From the NCBI GenBank assembly GCA_015852425.1, contig JAAAIG010000229.1:1-46516 (forward strand): 46,516 bases of DNA, in the 5' to 3' direction. The number at the start of each line of letters is the position of its first letter. The stretch's first letter is position 1. This document shows, in pieces, positions 31,149 to 42,013 of this stretch. This DNA is from Gryganskiella cystojenkinii (lineage: Eukaryota > Mortierellomycota > Mortierellomycetes > Mortierellales > Mortierellaceae). The notes beneath the pieces were generated by a model. That model did no database searches. It saw only the letters and a list, made by a program, of their open reading frames with translations, and was not told the DNA's origin. The position numbers and the translations under genes were made by a program.

Positions 31149-31948
31149 ATGAGATTGACATCACTTGCTCTCTCGCTCGCTTTGATGGCGAGTCCCTTTT
31201 TGTGCACTGTGACCCAGGCAAGACGTGCTTTCCACGAGTCAATGGAAAACCACGATAACTTTGTGGTCGCCGATGGATATGGTCCCGACAGGTAAACAGA
31301 CGAGTCTCTCCTCCCCTTTTTTTGCCATGAAAGTCATTTGTATCTCTTCTCTAAGTGCTTTTCTCTCTTTATATTAGATGGGGCTGCTCTTTCACGGAAA
31401 GCCAAGTACATGGGTCCAGTTCCGGTACCCGCATCACGATCGGCAAGGACTCGGACTTGAAACCTTACTCATGTGGTGAACTCATCTACAGCTCCGATGA
31501 GATGACCTATGGTCATTACTCTATTGAGATGATCGCGTCCAACGTCGTCGGTCAGGTCACTTCGTTCTTCTTGATCGCCAATGAGGATTCCGAAGTCGAT
31601 ATTGAACTCACAGGATTGAACAACAGGATCGGTTGGATGAACATCTGGCACGATCAGAAACAAAACCCAATCTCGATCGATTTGCCCTTTGATACCTCTC
31701 AGGGTTGGCACACCTATGGGTTCGAATGGCGCAAGAACTTTGTGGCTTGGTCCGTCGACGGTAACGTAGTCTTGAACCGATCCGATATTGCGACCTCGGA
31801 TCCGTCCAACACCAACTACAGACTTGCGGTCAACTCGTGGACGCAAGTCAACCCAGAGATCAATATTAACTGGGCGGGTCAGTTCAAGTACCCAACGGAC
31901 GGACGTGTGCCCCAGTCCCAGTTCAGAAACATGCGTTATAGCCCCTAA
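31149..31948 (+). CDS. Secreted glycoside hydrolase family 16 enzyme
   Basis: GH16 enzymes cleave or transglycosylate beta-1,3/1,4-glucans, and fungal Crh members link chitin to glucan in the wall. Two exons, 31149..31291 and 31378..31948, give 237 residues. The N-terminus MRLTSLALSLALMASPFLCT is a signal peptide (cleavage near residue 24). The catalytic motif E120-V-D122-I-E124 fits E-x-D-x-E, with the nucleophile and acid/base glutamates present. Flanking blocks GHYSIEMIASNVVGQVTSFF and GWHTYGFEWRKNFVAWSVDG match the fold, including the substrate-cleft tryptophans. There is no GPI-attachment tail, no carbohydrate-binding module and no transmembrane span, so it should be released outside the cell. 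Only two or three cysteines are seen. Whether it is a hydrolase or transglycosylase cannot be decided from this sequence. Confidence 0.92.
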
Positions 31949-32291
31949 AAAACGGAAGTTATAAACATACTGATGTAATAAAGATCCGATGTCATCTCAA
32001 CGTGAAAAAAACCTGCAGTGAACGCATTGGCTTGACAATTTGCCGTTTCCATTCGTTGTCCTCGGAATCCCTCTTGAAAGATAATAATAGGCGTTGAAGC
32101 TTAGCTTATTTATGGTCTATTAAAGTGGCGAAGTATTTACTTTTTGATGGCGTTTTTTGCGTTGGCTCTATCAGATATTCTTGGAGATCTAGAAAACGTA
32201 AATGGATCGTCCTTTCCTTGATATTTTTCTATGTTTTTTGCATCTCTTGGAGTACGTCACTTTTCGTTGTTTCCTCCTATCAGATTTTCCA
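31949..32291. other. Intergenic between convergent GH16 and DCAF12
   Basis: These 343 bases carry the two 3' untranslated regions; AATAAAG occurs near 31977, shortly after the GH16 stop, as a plausible polyadenylation signal. Nothing else was recognised. Confidence 0.55.
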
Positions 32292-35200
32292 TTAGCTCCA
32301 AAGTCCAGCATAGGCACCACAGAGTCCCAACTGAAGAGGTCCTCCGGCGGTGAAGAGTCGAGAGCCCGAGGCATCATACTCGAGCGCATAGACCGCATTC
32401 CGGATCGTGATCCCAGAGATCGTTCCTGCATAGGCGGTGTCTCGGTTCTAAAAAGGTGTCAGAGAGAGTTGATTAATGGCCAGTAAAAAACATGAAATAA
32501 GAGAACAATATTCTCGACGAAGCGAGAGTGAGAGAGAGAGAGAGAAAAGCCCTTGTTTTCTGAGTACTTACTAGCCAGCCATGCCCAATATCGAGATACT
32601 GTCGTTTCGTCGTTCCGTTCTCGAACCCATCCAAGTACCGTTGAGCTCTCATGTCATAGAACCCAATACGACCATATCCTCCTCCTGTCGTGATGATATG
32701 ACTCTTGAAATCCAAGGCTCGAACGCCCCAACCCTCATCACAGGAATCCGCGACATGAACCACACCCGTACTTCGCGGGTCGACAATTGAGATATGGGAC
32801 TGCGAACCGACCGCGTACAGATTCGCGTCAGAGTTTGCCGTCAGACAGACGGTCTCAGCAGGGTGGATCATCTTGAGTGAGAAAATCTATAGTTCAAAAA
32901 AACAAGGACAAGGAATGGCAACATTTAGCAAACAAAAAAAAAAGTAGAAAAATAGAAAAATATACGAGAAAAAAGGGCCAGTCGGGTCATGCATTACCTG
33001 GTTATAATTCTCGCGATCCCACAACTTGACATATCCCTCTGCAGCCAAGGTCATAATCTGTCCCGTACCCCGATTCAAGGCCAAATCACGAATCCGGGCC
33101 TTTTCCTGAACTTTTTTCAGGACTGAGAACCGTACATTGACGGGTGTCGAAATCGCGGGCAAGATCGACATGACCTCGGATCCCATGGACCACACCCTTA
33201 TTGATCCATCGCGTGACCCAGAGACCAAGACCGTATCCGAGATCCAAGTCAACGCAAATACAAGGTCCGTATGACCGTACATCATCCCGACGGGTTCATA
33301 TTCGGGGACAGAGTAAATAGTCACTTGGAAAGGTTCTCCAGATCCCACCGCCATCAGGGTCTTGGAAGGGTTGATCGAGATGGAACGAATTCCGGCCGAG
33401 GTCGAGGTTGCAGCGATGGTATGACTCACACCTGGAGGGTGTTCAGTTCCTCCTGTGGTGTTGGTGCCATTGACCTGTTGTTGGTTATTGTTTGTGTTGT
33501 TGAGGTTGACTTGGGTATGGTTGTTCGTATTGTTGTTAGGGGTAGTATGGCTGTTTTGTTGGTAGCTGTTATTGTGTTGCGTGTTCGTCACGGAGGCAAC
33601 AGTCGCTGCTTGTGGGAAGGAAGTCAAGGTCGAGGAGGAAAAGGAAGGCGTAGAAGAACGTCGTCCTGCATTAAAGAACCGAAGTCCGCGCTCAAGACTG
33701 CTCGCCAAGCCAATGGTACTGCTACCGCTGAGCATACTAAAGTTCGACATGCTGCTGCCAGTACTGCTGGTTCCCGATGATGTTGACGATGCGTTAGAAG
33801 TCTTCGGCGTGAATTTTGGTGTTACGACCACAGGCGTTTGAAGTCGAGCCTCGTATTCGGAGTGGAGAGCAGATATCCGCGCGTGCACCTCTTCGGGTCT
33901 CTCCACGATCGACTCATCCAATCGACCCAGGGAAATACGTCTGTCGGTCCGTGTGTTCAAGATGAAGAGCTGTTTGCCAAAATTAAAGCGATACAAGAGA
34001 AATAGAGTCAGAAACGAAGTAGCGCGGAAAACAAGGTCGATGAATGAGATCTATGCGTTGACCTTGCCTTCTTCTTCTCCTCTGGATGTCTTCTTCGTTG
34101 TTTACCTTGTTACACTTGGTTCCCATCAAGATTTCGTCACTCGAGATCCACTTGGCGGCAAAGATCTTGTCATACCCATCCACGGCATATTCACGCTCGG
34201 CCACTATCAACGGCATTCGGGAACTGACAATGTCTGTGGTACCATCGACTTTAATTTCTTCCTCGGACTTGTCTCTTGCTGATCGCTTGTTCGATCCTGT
34301 TTGCGACAAAGAGACGGAGGGGCGTCGCCTCCGTGGTGACAATTGTTGCTGTTGTTGGTTTCCAGTACTGAACCGTTCATTTGAAATCGAGGACACAGTC
34401 GGTGTGGAAGCTGATGACGAAACCCACGTTCTGGCTCCTGAAAGTGCAGAGCTTGGTCGGGGTTGCATCACATCTGCGGTAGTCCTCCGACAAGACGTAC
34501 CCGAAGAGGGCGAGGAGGTACGAGCAAATGGACTGCTGTTGTTGTAAGAGGTCGAGATTGTGGGTGACGACATCCTTCTTCCCACTCCAGCACTTGCAAG
34601 CTGTGCTGAAGAGAGGTGAGCATTCGTCAAGGCCCATTGGCGACGGGACAAGGTTGAGTTCAAATCGGTCGTAGATGAGGATGCGGAGGAGGAGGAACCC
34701 AGGGAATAAACAGAAGGCGTGAACGTGGAAGAAGTGGCAGAACCCCCATGATGACCAAAACCGGTGGGTTGGGTTACCATCATGAAACTGTGGGGGTCGG
34801 TGGAGGAAGAGGAGGAGGTACTCATCCTGCGAGAGGACGGGGGCGACGAAGGGGATGAGAGCGATACCGCGGACCAGTCCATGGCCGTATCGGGCGTCGA
34901 ATCTTGGGTCGTGTCCATTGTTTCAAGGTCGTCTTGGTCTTCAATACTCAGGCTATCGTCGTCGTCTCGAGTAAGGGAGGAGGCAAGTGGATGAATGGCG
35001 GCTTGTGGTTGCTGAAAGGAAGTAGAGGAAGTAGAGGAAGAGGAGGAAGAGGAGGAGTAGGTGGACAGGGAAGGAGAGGAACTTTTCCGGGAAGGACACG
35101 AAGGGAACGAAGGTCGAGGTGGGAGTGAAGCAGACAGGGGGATCAACTTTCCCGTGCCTCCTATTACTTCGCCTTGACTATGGCTGGCACGCTTTCCCGA

Positions 35201-35545
35201 GTTAGAGAAGCGACCAATACTCCTGTTACTGTTGTTGTTGTTATGGTGGCTGCTGTTGCTGCTCCTGCTGCTCCTGTTGGTAAACCCAAGGACACTATTA
35301 TTGTTGTTGCTACTATGATTCCTGATAGCACCACTCGTACCGATCTGTGGAGATCCTTGCGGACTTACGACTTGTTGAGCATCGACGACCGCAGAGTCAT
35401 CATCATACAGACGGGGAGGACATCCGATCCGACGAGGAGTGCCACTTCTGACTTGTTGTTGTCGGGTCTGATACTCTCGTTTCCTCAACGAGCTCAGGAC
35501 TGTTTTCCTTGGCGGATGAGGTTCGACGGCATTATAGCTAACCAT
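32292..35545 (-). CDS. DCAF12: WD40 protein DCAF12, CUL4-DDB1 ubiquitin ligase receptor
   Basis: Substrate receptor of CRL4 ubiquitin ligases; the human protein recognises C-terminal Glu-Glu degrons. Four exons on the minus strand, 34107 side first: 34106..35545, 32998..33969, 32572..32886 and 32292..32447, give 960 residues. The WD40 propeller starts near residue 450: EREYAVDGYDKIFAAKWISS, EILMGTKCNKLFILN, then GIRSISINPSKTLMAVGSGE, GHTDLVFALTWISDTVLVSG, SRDGSIRVWSMGSE, IMTLAAEGYVKLWDRENYNQ, and the ending LFTAGGPLQLGLCGAYAGLW, all close to animal DCAF12. A Ser/Asn/Gln-rich insert of ~120 residues interrupts the propeller between blades (around 33430-33800). The N-terminal 450 residues are Ser/Arg-rich and disordered, unlike animal DCAF12 (about 450 residues in total). 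Confidence 0.9.
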
Positions 35546-37763
35546 TTAGCACGGAGGTGAAGGTATGAGAGGTATGACTGAGTTAAGAGAAGAATCAAGC
35601 AAAAACAGGGGACGAGTTGGAGAATTTGAAAGTGAAGAAGAAGAAGAATACAGGAAACGGAGGGAAAGATACTAAGCGAAAGAGGGATGAAAGGGAGATC
35701 AGAGTGAAAGAGATATCAGTGGAAAGAGAAAAAAAAGCTTTTTCTTCTTTCAGGGTCTGTCTGTGTCCGCATGTCATGTTGCACGCGCGATAGGTGTTTG
35801 TCGCACAGAGACACAAAAAAAAAAAAATTGTAAGAGGAGAAAAAATCCCTATAATCCCACATCAAGAAACAAAAGGCCGTCCGCTCCTCTTCTCTTGAGG
35901 CTGGTTCTTTCACGCCATTGCTGTTCTTCTGAAAGGAAGTGGCGTAGTAGGAAGGAAAGTGAAGGAGGAAACAAATGGGTGTCGAAGTGGTTCAAGTGGC
36001 CAATTGTTTGTATGTTTTTTTTACCTCCATGGCTGCTTTTGGTCCTTTTGACCTAAAAACGATGGAAGTTTCAGGATGGGCATTTAATAGGGTAGAACAC
36101 CACAATTTTAACGGATTGTGTTGGTGGCGAAGACAGAGAGAAAAGTCGCGCGTCCTGGTTGGTTGTAACGAATTCAATGGATAAACCAAGTCAAAGAAGA
36201 GTCGTTGAACGGGGAAGGGACAGGCGTATAGTTAATAGATGGTTCTTTTATGCCTGAGGGAAAGGAGCGAAAGAGGAAGGAGGAAACAAAGGAGGAGGTA
36301 ACAGGAAGGTGAAAAAGGAAAGGTTTGGAATTGAAAGGACGAGAAAGAAGAAAGAAAAGAAGGAGCAGGTGTGGATTTGATCATGGACTTGACGATATTC
36401 ATATTGATTCTCCCTAAGATACCTAAATCAACCGACGGTAATCAAGTCAGGTGTAAGGCACCCCAAAAGCTATTACCAGTGCCTCATGTCGCGCGGTACG
36501 ACACGAGCCTGTATGAATCATGGTACGTTCAAGATTTGGCGGGTCAAAGGGAACAAGCTAGCAAAGAGCGAAGAGTCCATGAAAATAAGAGAGATCGAAG
36601 CAACAATAATGTCAAGGGGATTGAGGGTGAAAGTGTTGAAGTTGAAAGAAGAAGAAGGGGACGCGGATGCAAGGGAGAGAAAAGGAGACGACGAATAGCT
36701 CCAAGAAAAACAACAACCCAGGATGAAGAAGCAAAAAAAGCAAGAGGGGTGATCCCTTTGCCCCTTCCTACTAAACCCCCCCTTCTCTTCTTCTGAGGTG
36801 GGACAGAAATGGCTAAATGTGAAGGTGCGATATGACCACCTTATCTGACTGTCATCTTGTTGCTTCCAGGAAATGTTAACCCTTGGAGTTTCGTCTCCCA
36901 TTCAGGACGTGCCTTCGTCATGGTACACAACGCAGTCGCACGACCAACATTCTCTCTTTTCGTCTGTGCGCAACACAAAGCTTATTTTAATGCGGCATTA
37001 TTCAGCTCAGAGGTCATACAAATGGACACCAATTTGTCAGGGACGGATTTCTGATGCGCTTTGATGACAACCCAGTGATTTCTCAGTGTTTGTTTTGTTG
37101 TCAAAAAAAAAAAAAAAATCGAGCGAGCGGCGGAGCGCAGCACGCCGTGGTCGGAGGTATTTTTCCCTTGCTGTTTGTTAGAGGGAGAAAAAGATGGCAG
37201 CGACGCTGGATTTTATTTTCTTGATCAAACTATGCTAGCCTGGAATGGTGAAAGGAAGGACATGAGGACCAAGAAAAACAACTGAAAGTCCACACAAACA
37301 CAAACACACACACTCTGTCTCCCTTCTCGTTCTGCGCCAGTCAGTCACGGATGGTTTCCGAAGCCGGATGATTCAACGAATATTGATTTTCTTGTCGTTG
37401 TTCAAAGGGAAGTTTTCTGGGTTGTTGGGAGTGCGAAGCGACGCCGTGGTCAGTCTGCCTGTTTCTGTTTTTTGTGTGTGTGTTTTTTTTGTATCTGGCA
37501 CAGTTGTGCTTGCAAATGCTTAAAAACACGAAATCTTATTTTATGAATGTTTGATATTCTAATGTTGCTCGGTGACACAGATCTGACCTTGACACAGATG
37601 TATCTTTTTTTGATATAAAAGGATTCGCCTTTCCCAATTTTTTTATTTATTTATTTATTTTTTTATTCTTCATACTCATCGACAAACGAACAAACAAAAA
37701 AAAAGTTTATCATCTCAAAAGCAAACAACAACAACTCCTCTCAATTACCCCATTTACTTCCAA
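35546..37763. other. 2.2 kb gene-poor divergent region
   Basis: The longest gap in the window lies between the divergent DCAF12 and MFS genes. Open frames such as 36371-36796 are Arg/Lys-rich, lack introns or recognisable motifs and follow the AG-rich base composition, so I do not call them. There are A runs (35815-35827, 37100-37118), CA and GT microsatellites (37290-37315, 37478-37490), and a short GC-rich patch with CGCCGTGGTC at 37143 that recurs at 37440. The MFS promoter is at the right end. Confidence 0.5.
37573..37621 (+). promoter_or_regulatory. MFS transporter promoter: paired TGACACAGAT and TATA box
   Basis: Two direct copies of TGACACAGAT (37573-37582 and 37590-37599, 17 bases apart) lie just upstream of a TATAAAAG box (37614-37621), about 143 bases before the start codon. 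Tandem identical decamers beside a TATA box look like activator or repressor sites for an inducible transporter; the factor is unknown. Confidence 0.5.
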
Positions 37764-39497
37764 ATGTCTTCTTCTCCTGATCTCGCTTCCAGCGCGTCAA
37801 CGATGCCCTGGTACCGCAGATTGGACCAGAGCAAGGGCCTCTTACTCTTTGCCGTATCAATGACCCAGGTATAAAACATACAAAAGACGGCCCTTCTTCT
37901 CCTCCCTCTAGTCAACAAACAAAAACACGACTGCCTTACTCTTTTTTTTAAAAAAAACTTCTAACCCAATTCACTTCTCTCTCTTTCGCGTTACCAAATA
38001 TCATAATTGGCAAAACAGCTTTTGGACATGATCAGCATGTCTGCTGTGACCATCACCCTCCCGGACGTGATGCACGATGTCGGTTACAATGTCGACCAAC
38101 TCCAATGGGTTACCTCGGCCTACGCACTCTCTTACGGTGCCTTTTTGCTCCTCGGCGGTCGACTCGGCGATCTCTTTGGTCACAGACGTATCTATCTTCT
38201 CGGTGTCGTCTGGTTCTCGATCTGGGCCCTTGTTAACGGGTTTGCCAAGAATCCGATCGTCATGTCTGTCGGTCGTGCCTTTCAAGGAATCGGTGCCGGT
38301 TTCACGATCCCCAGTGCCCTTGCTCTCTTGACCACGACCTATCCTCCGGGACCCGAACGTACCAAGGCTCTCGCGATCTTTGGTGGTACCGGTGCCATGG
38401 GTTCCGTCGTCGGTGTTCTCCTCGGTGGTATCTTGGGCTCGACCATTGGTTGGCGATGGATCTTTTACATCACTGCCATTGTCGCGGTCCTGATGGGTAT
38501 CATGGGTGTTCTCGTTATCCCCAAACGTCTCAGTCAGGGCACTGCGACCGATCGTCGCATTGACTATGTCGGCTCAATCACTTTCACAGTTGGTATCATT
38601 GCCATCATCTATTACCTGGCTCAGGGTCCTGCCTCCGGTTGGGCTGCTGCCGCGACATTGGTGCCTCTGATCGTCGGTCTCGTCTGCTTGATCGGTTTTG
38701 GCTTTTGGGAATCCAGGATCGAGTACCCGATTATGCCCCTTCGCATTTGGAAGTCACAACGGTTCATTGCCTCATGTTTCGGTATCCTCTGCGTCTCAGC
38801 TTGTTTGAATTCAATGGCGTATTTCTCTTCGTTGGCCTTGCAAAACATCTTGGGTTACACTCCCTTAAAGTCCTCATACGCGTACGTGATCCACGGTGTT
38901 GGTGCCATTGTTGCCATGGGCTTTGCCACCAAGGCTTTGACCAAAGTCCGTAGCAAGATCCTGACCCTTGTTGGTTGGATCTTCTTGATCGCCGCGGGTT
39001 GTTGCTGGGCTCAAATCAAGGACACGTCTTCTTATGGTTCGATCCCTGTTCCAGCCCTGCTCTTGAACTGTATCGGACTCGCGTTTTGTTTCCTCTGTCT
39101 CCAGATCAACTCTGTCTCGGAAGCCAAGGATGAAGACCAAGGTGTGGTCGGGGCGACTTATAACGTTTTTCTTCAGATCGGTGCCCCCATCGGTATTGCA
39201 ATTTCAAACATTATTGCCAACAGCATCAACCCGGCCACGGTCACGAAGGGTGCTGGACTTTTGCCCGGTTACCACGCTGCGTTTTATTCTTATGCCGGTA
39301 TGGCCGGTGTCGGTTTCTTGATCACGCTCTTCTTGGCCCCGAATCGAGACCCTGAGAGCATGCACCAAAAGCCCGAGGACAAGGTTATGGACGAAAAGAT
39401 TGAAGATCTTGAGCAGGGCAAGGTGCTTGCGGAGGATGAAGAGACCCGAACCTCGACTCCTGTGATCTCAAAGGAGGAAGTTCTTGAGCAAGTCTAA
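37764..39497 (+). CDS. Major facilitator superfamily transporter, DHA2 (14-TMS) type
   Basis: Plasma-membrane drug:proton antiporter-like permease. Two exons, 37764..37868 and 38019..39497, give 527 residues. The start MSSSPDLASSASTMPW precedes the first helix (GLLLFAVSMTQ joined across the intron to LLDMISMSAVTITLP). Loop 2-3 shows motif A as GGRLGDLFGHRRIYLLG, and GRAFQGIGAGFTIPSALALL with GGTGAMGSVVGVLLGG is the antiporter motif C region. Hydrophobic segments continue to about residue 480 and fit 14 spans, then a ~45-residue cytosolic acidic tail (DEKIEDLEQGKVLAEDEETR). It resembles the DHA14-like proteins of fungi such as multidrug or aminotriazole-resistance permeases, but the substrate is unknown. 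It stands alone with no cluster enzymes nearby. The promoter has a TATA box and repeated decamers. Confidence 0.92.
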
Positions 39498-39866
39498 TAC
39501 CGCAGGAACGAAACCGGAGTCTCAATTGGACTCATCTCCACAGAGAGCGGTAAAACAACTTTCGTAGCATAATTTGATTTTCATAGCATAATACACAGGC
39601 ATCTAATAATAATCTTACAAGAACATTCTTCAATTACACTATCGTATAATAATACCATATATATATATACAGTAGAAAACTGGACTCATTCATCGCTAGC
39701 TAAGGAGTATCATAGCCTTTGCAACAGCACGGTCAAATAAGGGAGGGGTACAGTACTGTCTTGAATAGTAATAAAAAAGAATTAAAAAGAGGTGTATTCT
39801 TGTCATGCACGACAGTGTGGTTTGATATTATGACGGAAAAGGTACGATGGAGAATTCCCGATATTT
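39498..39866. other. Intergenic between convergent MFS and ADF-H/PH genes
   Basis: These 369 bases hold both 3' untranslated regions, with an AT dinucleotide run (39657-39669) and several AATAAT/AATAAA-like signals. No gene was seen. Confidence 0.55.
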
Positions 39867-41630
39867 TTACGCAGACTCGTTGCACTTCATAAATCCAGCA
39901 ATGGCCAACTCCTTGTCCTTGGTGGTATCACTGAAGAAGTAATGTGTCTGGCCATTCCGGAGCTCGACCAAGAAACTGTTGGGGATCAACACCTCCAATG
40001 AGGCATCTGCCAAATGAGCAACCTGTCCTCCCAAACGCATCTCTGAGGTGGCTGTACGACTCTGCTCATCCTTGTAGAACGAGAGGACCTGGCCTCGCAT
40101 GACGTAGAATCGACGTTTCCAGAACGGTGATCCTGCCACCTGGATCGTAATGTAACCCGAGAGTCCCGATCCGCGCAATTTTTCCTGTTCAATCAATTGC
40201 TTCTTCATAGCTTCACGGGCAAGACGATCCGACTCTGCTTTACGTTGACGTTCGAGTTCCAAGGCCTGCTTTTGAGCGAAAAGTTCACGTTCCCGAGCCT
40301 CCCTCTCCTGGGTCTCACGTTGACGCTTAGCAATCTCGGCCTGCTTCTGACGTTCCATCTCCTCGCGGATCTTACGCTCTGCAGCCTCAATCTCCAACTG
40401 ACGCTCGGTTCTAGGGGTCGACATGCCCGAACGAGGCGAACCCGTGCGGATAGGACTCGAGATATCGGATTGAGCCGAGGGTTGTTGGTAATGTTGAGCA
40501 GTGGGTTGTTGAATCATGGTGTCGATGCTGACGGGAGGAGGGGCAGCGGCAGCGACGACGGGTGAGGGAGGCGAGACAGGGGTCGCGGGACGAGGTGCAG
40601 CCACAGGTGAAGCTGGAGCTTGTTGTTGAATAGGGGTCGAGGGCATCACAGGCGAGCTAGGGTCGGGTGTTGGGGGTCCCTCGATCAAGCCAAGACGGGC
40701 ACGGACTCTTTCCTCTGTGAGTTCAGAAACATTCGAGGTATTAATCTGGACATTGCTGGCCTTGAACAAGGCACCGACAGCCTTTCCGTGAACGAGCGCA
40801 CTATATTATCACAGGAAAGATAAAAAAAGAGAGGCAAAGAAGGCGAAGCAATGTGAGCACAAAAACAGAGAGTATGATCTACGCATAACATCTACAACAT
40901 GAACAACAAAATGCAATTGCTTCGCATACCGAGCACGACGGAGACCACTGGAAGATTGAAGAGACACAGTTTCAGAGTAGACGTACAATTGCGCACAAAG
41001 ATGGAAGAGAAACACAAAAAAAAAGATGAAAGAGAGCCGTTAGTATGTTAGGAACCTCATCTTTGTACTAGGGTGGGACGGCTGATGCGAAAAGGCAAGG
41101 GCCCCCTGTCAATTCCTCACCCCTGCACTCTCTTTGTTTTCATTGCCATGTCCTTCCCTCGAGTGCCCTTGCTTCTCAAAGTATGACAAAGAGAGAAAGA
41201 GAGTAGGCAGTTTTCTTTACCTGACCTGCTCCGAGACGTAGGCAAGGAGGGCAAATCGATCCTCGATCCTGACGAATCCATAGAGAACTTCCTCCTTCAA
41301 GTTGGCGGTCAATTCCTCGAGTCCACCGTCACCTTTACTGTAGAGAGAGATCTTGTCGCGGGTATCATAGTATCCGAGGATAAGCCTGGCAGGAGAACGA
41401 GAGTGAGGAAACGTTTAGTGGACGTAAACTTTCCAGCTGGGTTAAGAAAATATATTGTTCTTGGAGAAGGAGGAGGGGGGGGGGGTAAGAGGAATGAAGT
41501 TCGCTCTTTAGAGCGGGATGAAGAAAGTCTTTCAAGGGTTGATGAGGACGCAGTACCAGTTGGTGGGTGTGCCTGCGAGGATTTCTTGGTAGGCCTCGAG
41601 GATGGCGGGATCGGTCAAGTCGCAAGACAT
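39867..41630 (-). CDS. ADF-H (cofilin/coactosin-like) and PH domain protein
   Basis: Four exons on the minus strand, 41557..41630, 41221..41385, 40930..40947 and 39867..40800, give 396 residues. The third is an 18-base micro-exon whose inclusion restores VSEQVSGLRRARALVHGKAV, a conserved ADF-H stretch. Residues 1-125 form an actin-depolymerising-factor homology domain of coactosin/Abp1 type (MSCDLTDPAILEAYQEIL, NWLILGYYDT, LYGFVRIEDRFALLAYVSEQ). A Pro/Ala/Gln-rich linker follows, then a charged helix (about residues 215-290; ERQLEIEAAERKIREEMERQ), then a C-terminal PH domain (GYITIQVAGSPFWKRRFYVM, ending KDKELAIAGFMKCNE). This suggests an actin-binding adaptor recruited to phosphoinositide membranes. 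Unlike Abp1 there is no SH3 domain. Confidence 0.88.
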
Positions 41631-42013
41631 TGTTTAAAACAGAAAAAAAAGAAGAGAAAAACGTGGAAATGTGGAGTCGGTAGGTTCGAAGAACTTGTGA
41701 ACGAAAGAGTGACAAAGAACTGAAGAAGGAGATTAAATAGGAATGGGTCAATCAAGGTTTCCTGCTCTCGTCAATGGAGGATGAAGAGGGATGAAATGAA
41801 AAAAAAAAGATGATGGAATGACGAGAAGAGAAGTGTAATGCAATGAAGAGCAAGCTTGTGAGCTTTTTTTCCTTCAAAAATAAAAAAAAGGCGAGGCGCA
41901 ATACCGTTCGTCCGTTGTTCTTCGCCAGTCAACGGTCGGTCGAAAATTTTACTTTATTTATTTGTTGCGGAAATGAATATGATACATAGGAAAAACAACG
42001 GAGACGGACACTT
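41631..42013. other. Intergenic, ADF-H/PH gene promoter side
   Basis: These 383 bases separate the ADF-H/PH start from the palmitoyltransferase stop, both minus strand. A-rich runs are present; no TATA box or gene was recognised. Confidence 0.5.

Noticed and set aside
33271..33841. Plus-strand open frames of 169 and 89 residues
   Set aside because: They are antisense to the DCAF12 exon containing WD40 blades and low-complexity repeats; no independent features.
36371..36796. 141-residue Arg/Lys-rich frame
   Set aside because: Composition follows the purine-rich DNA; no domain, no promoter and no conserved motif.
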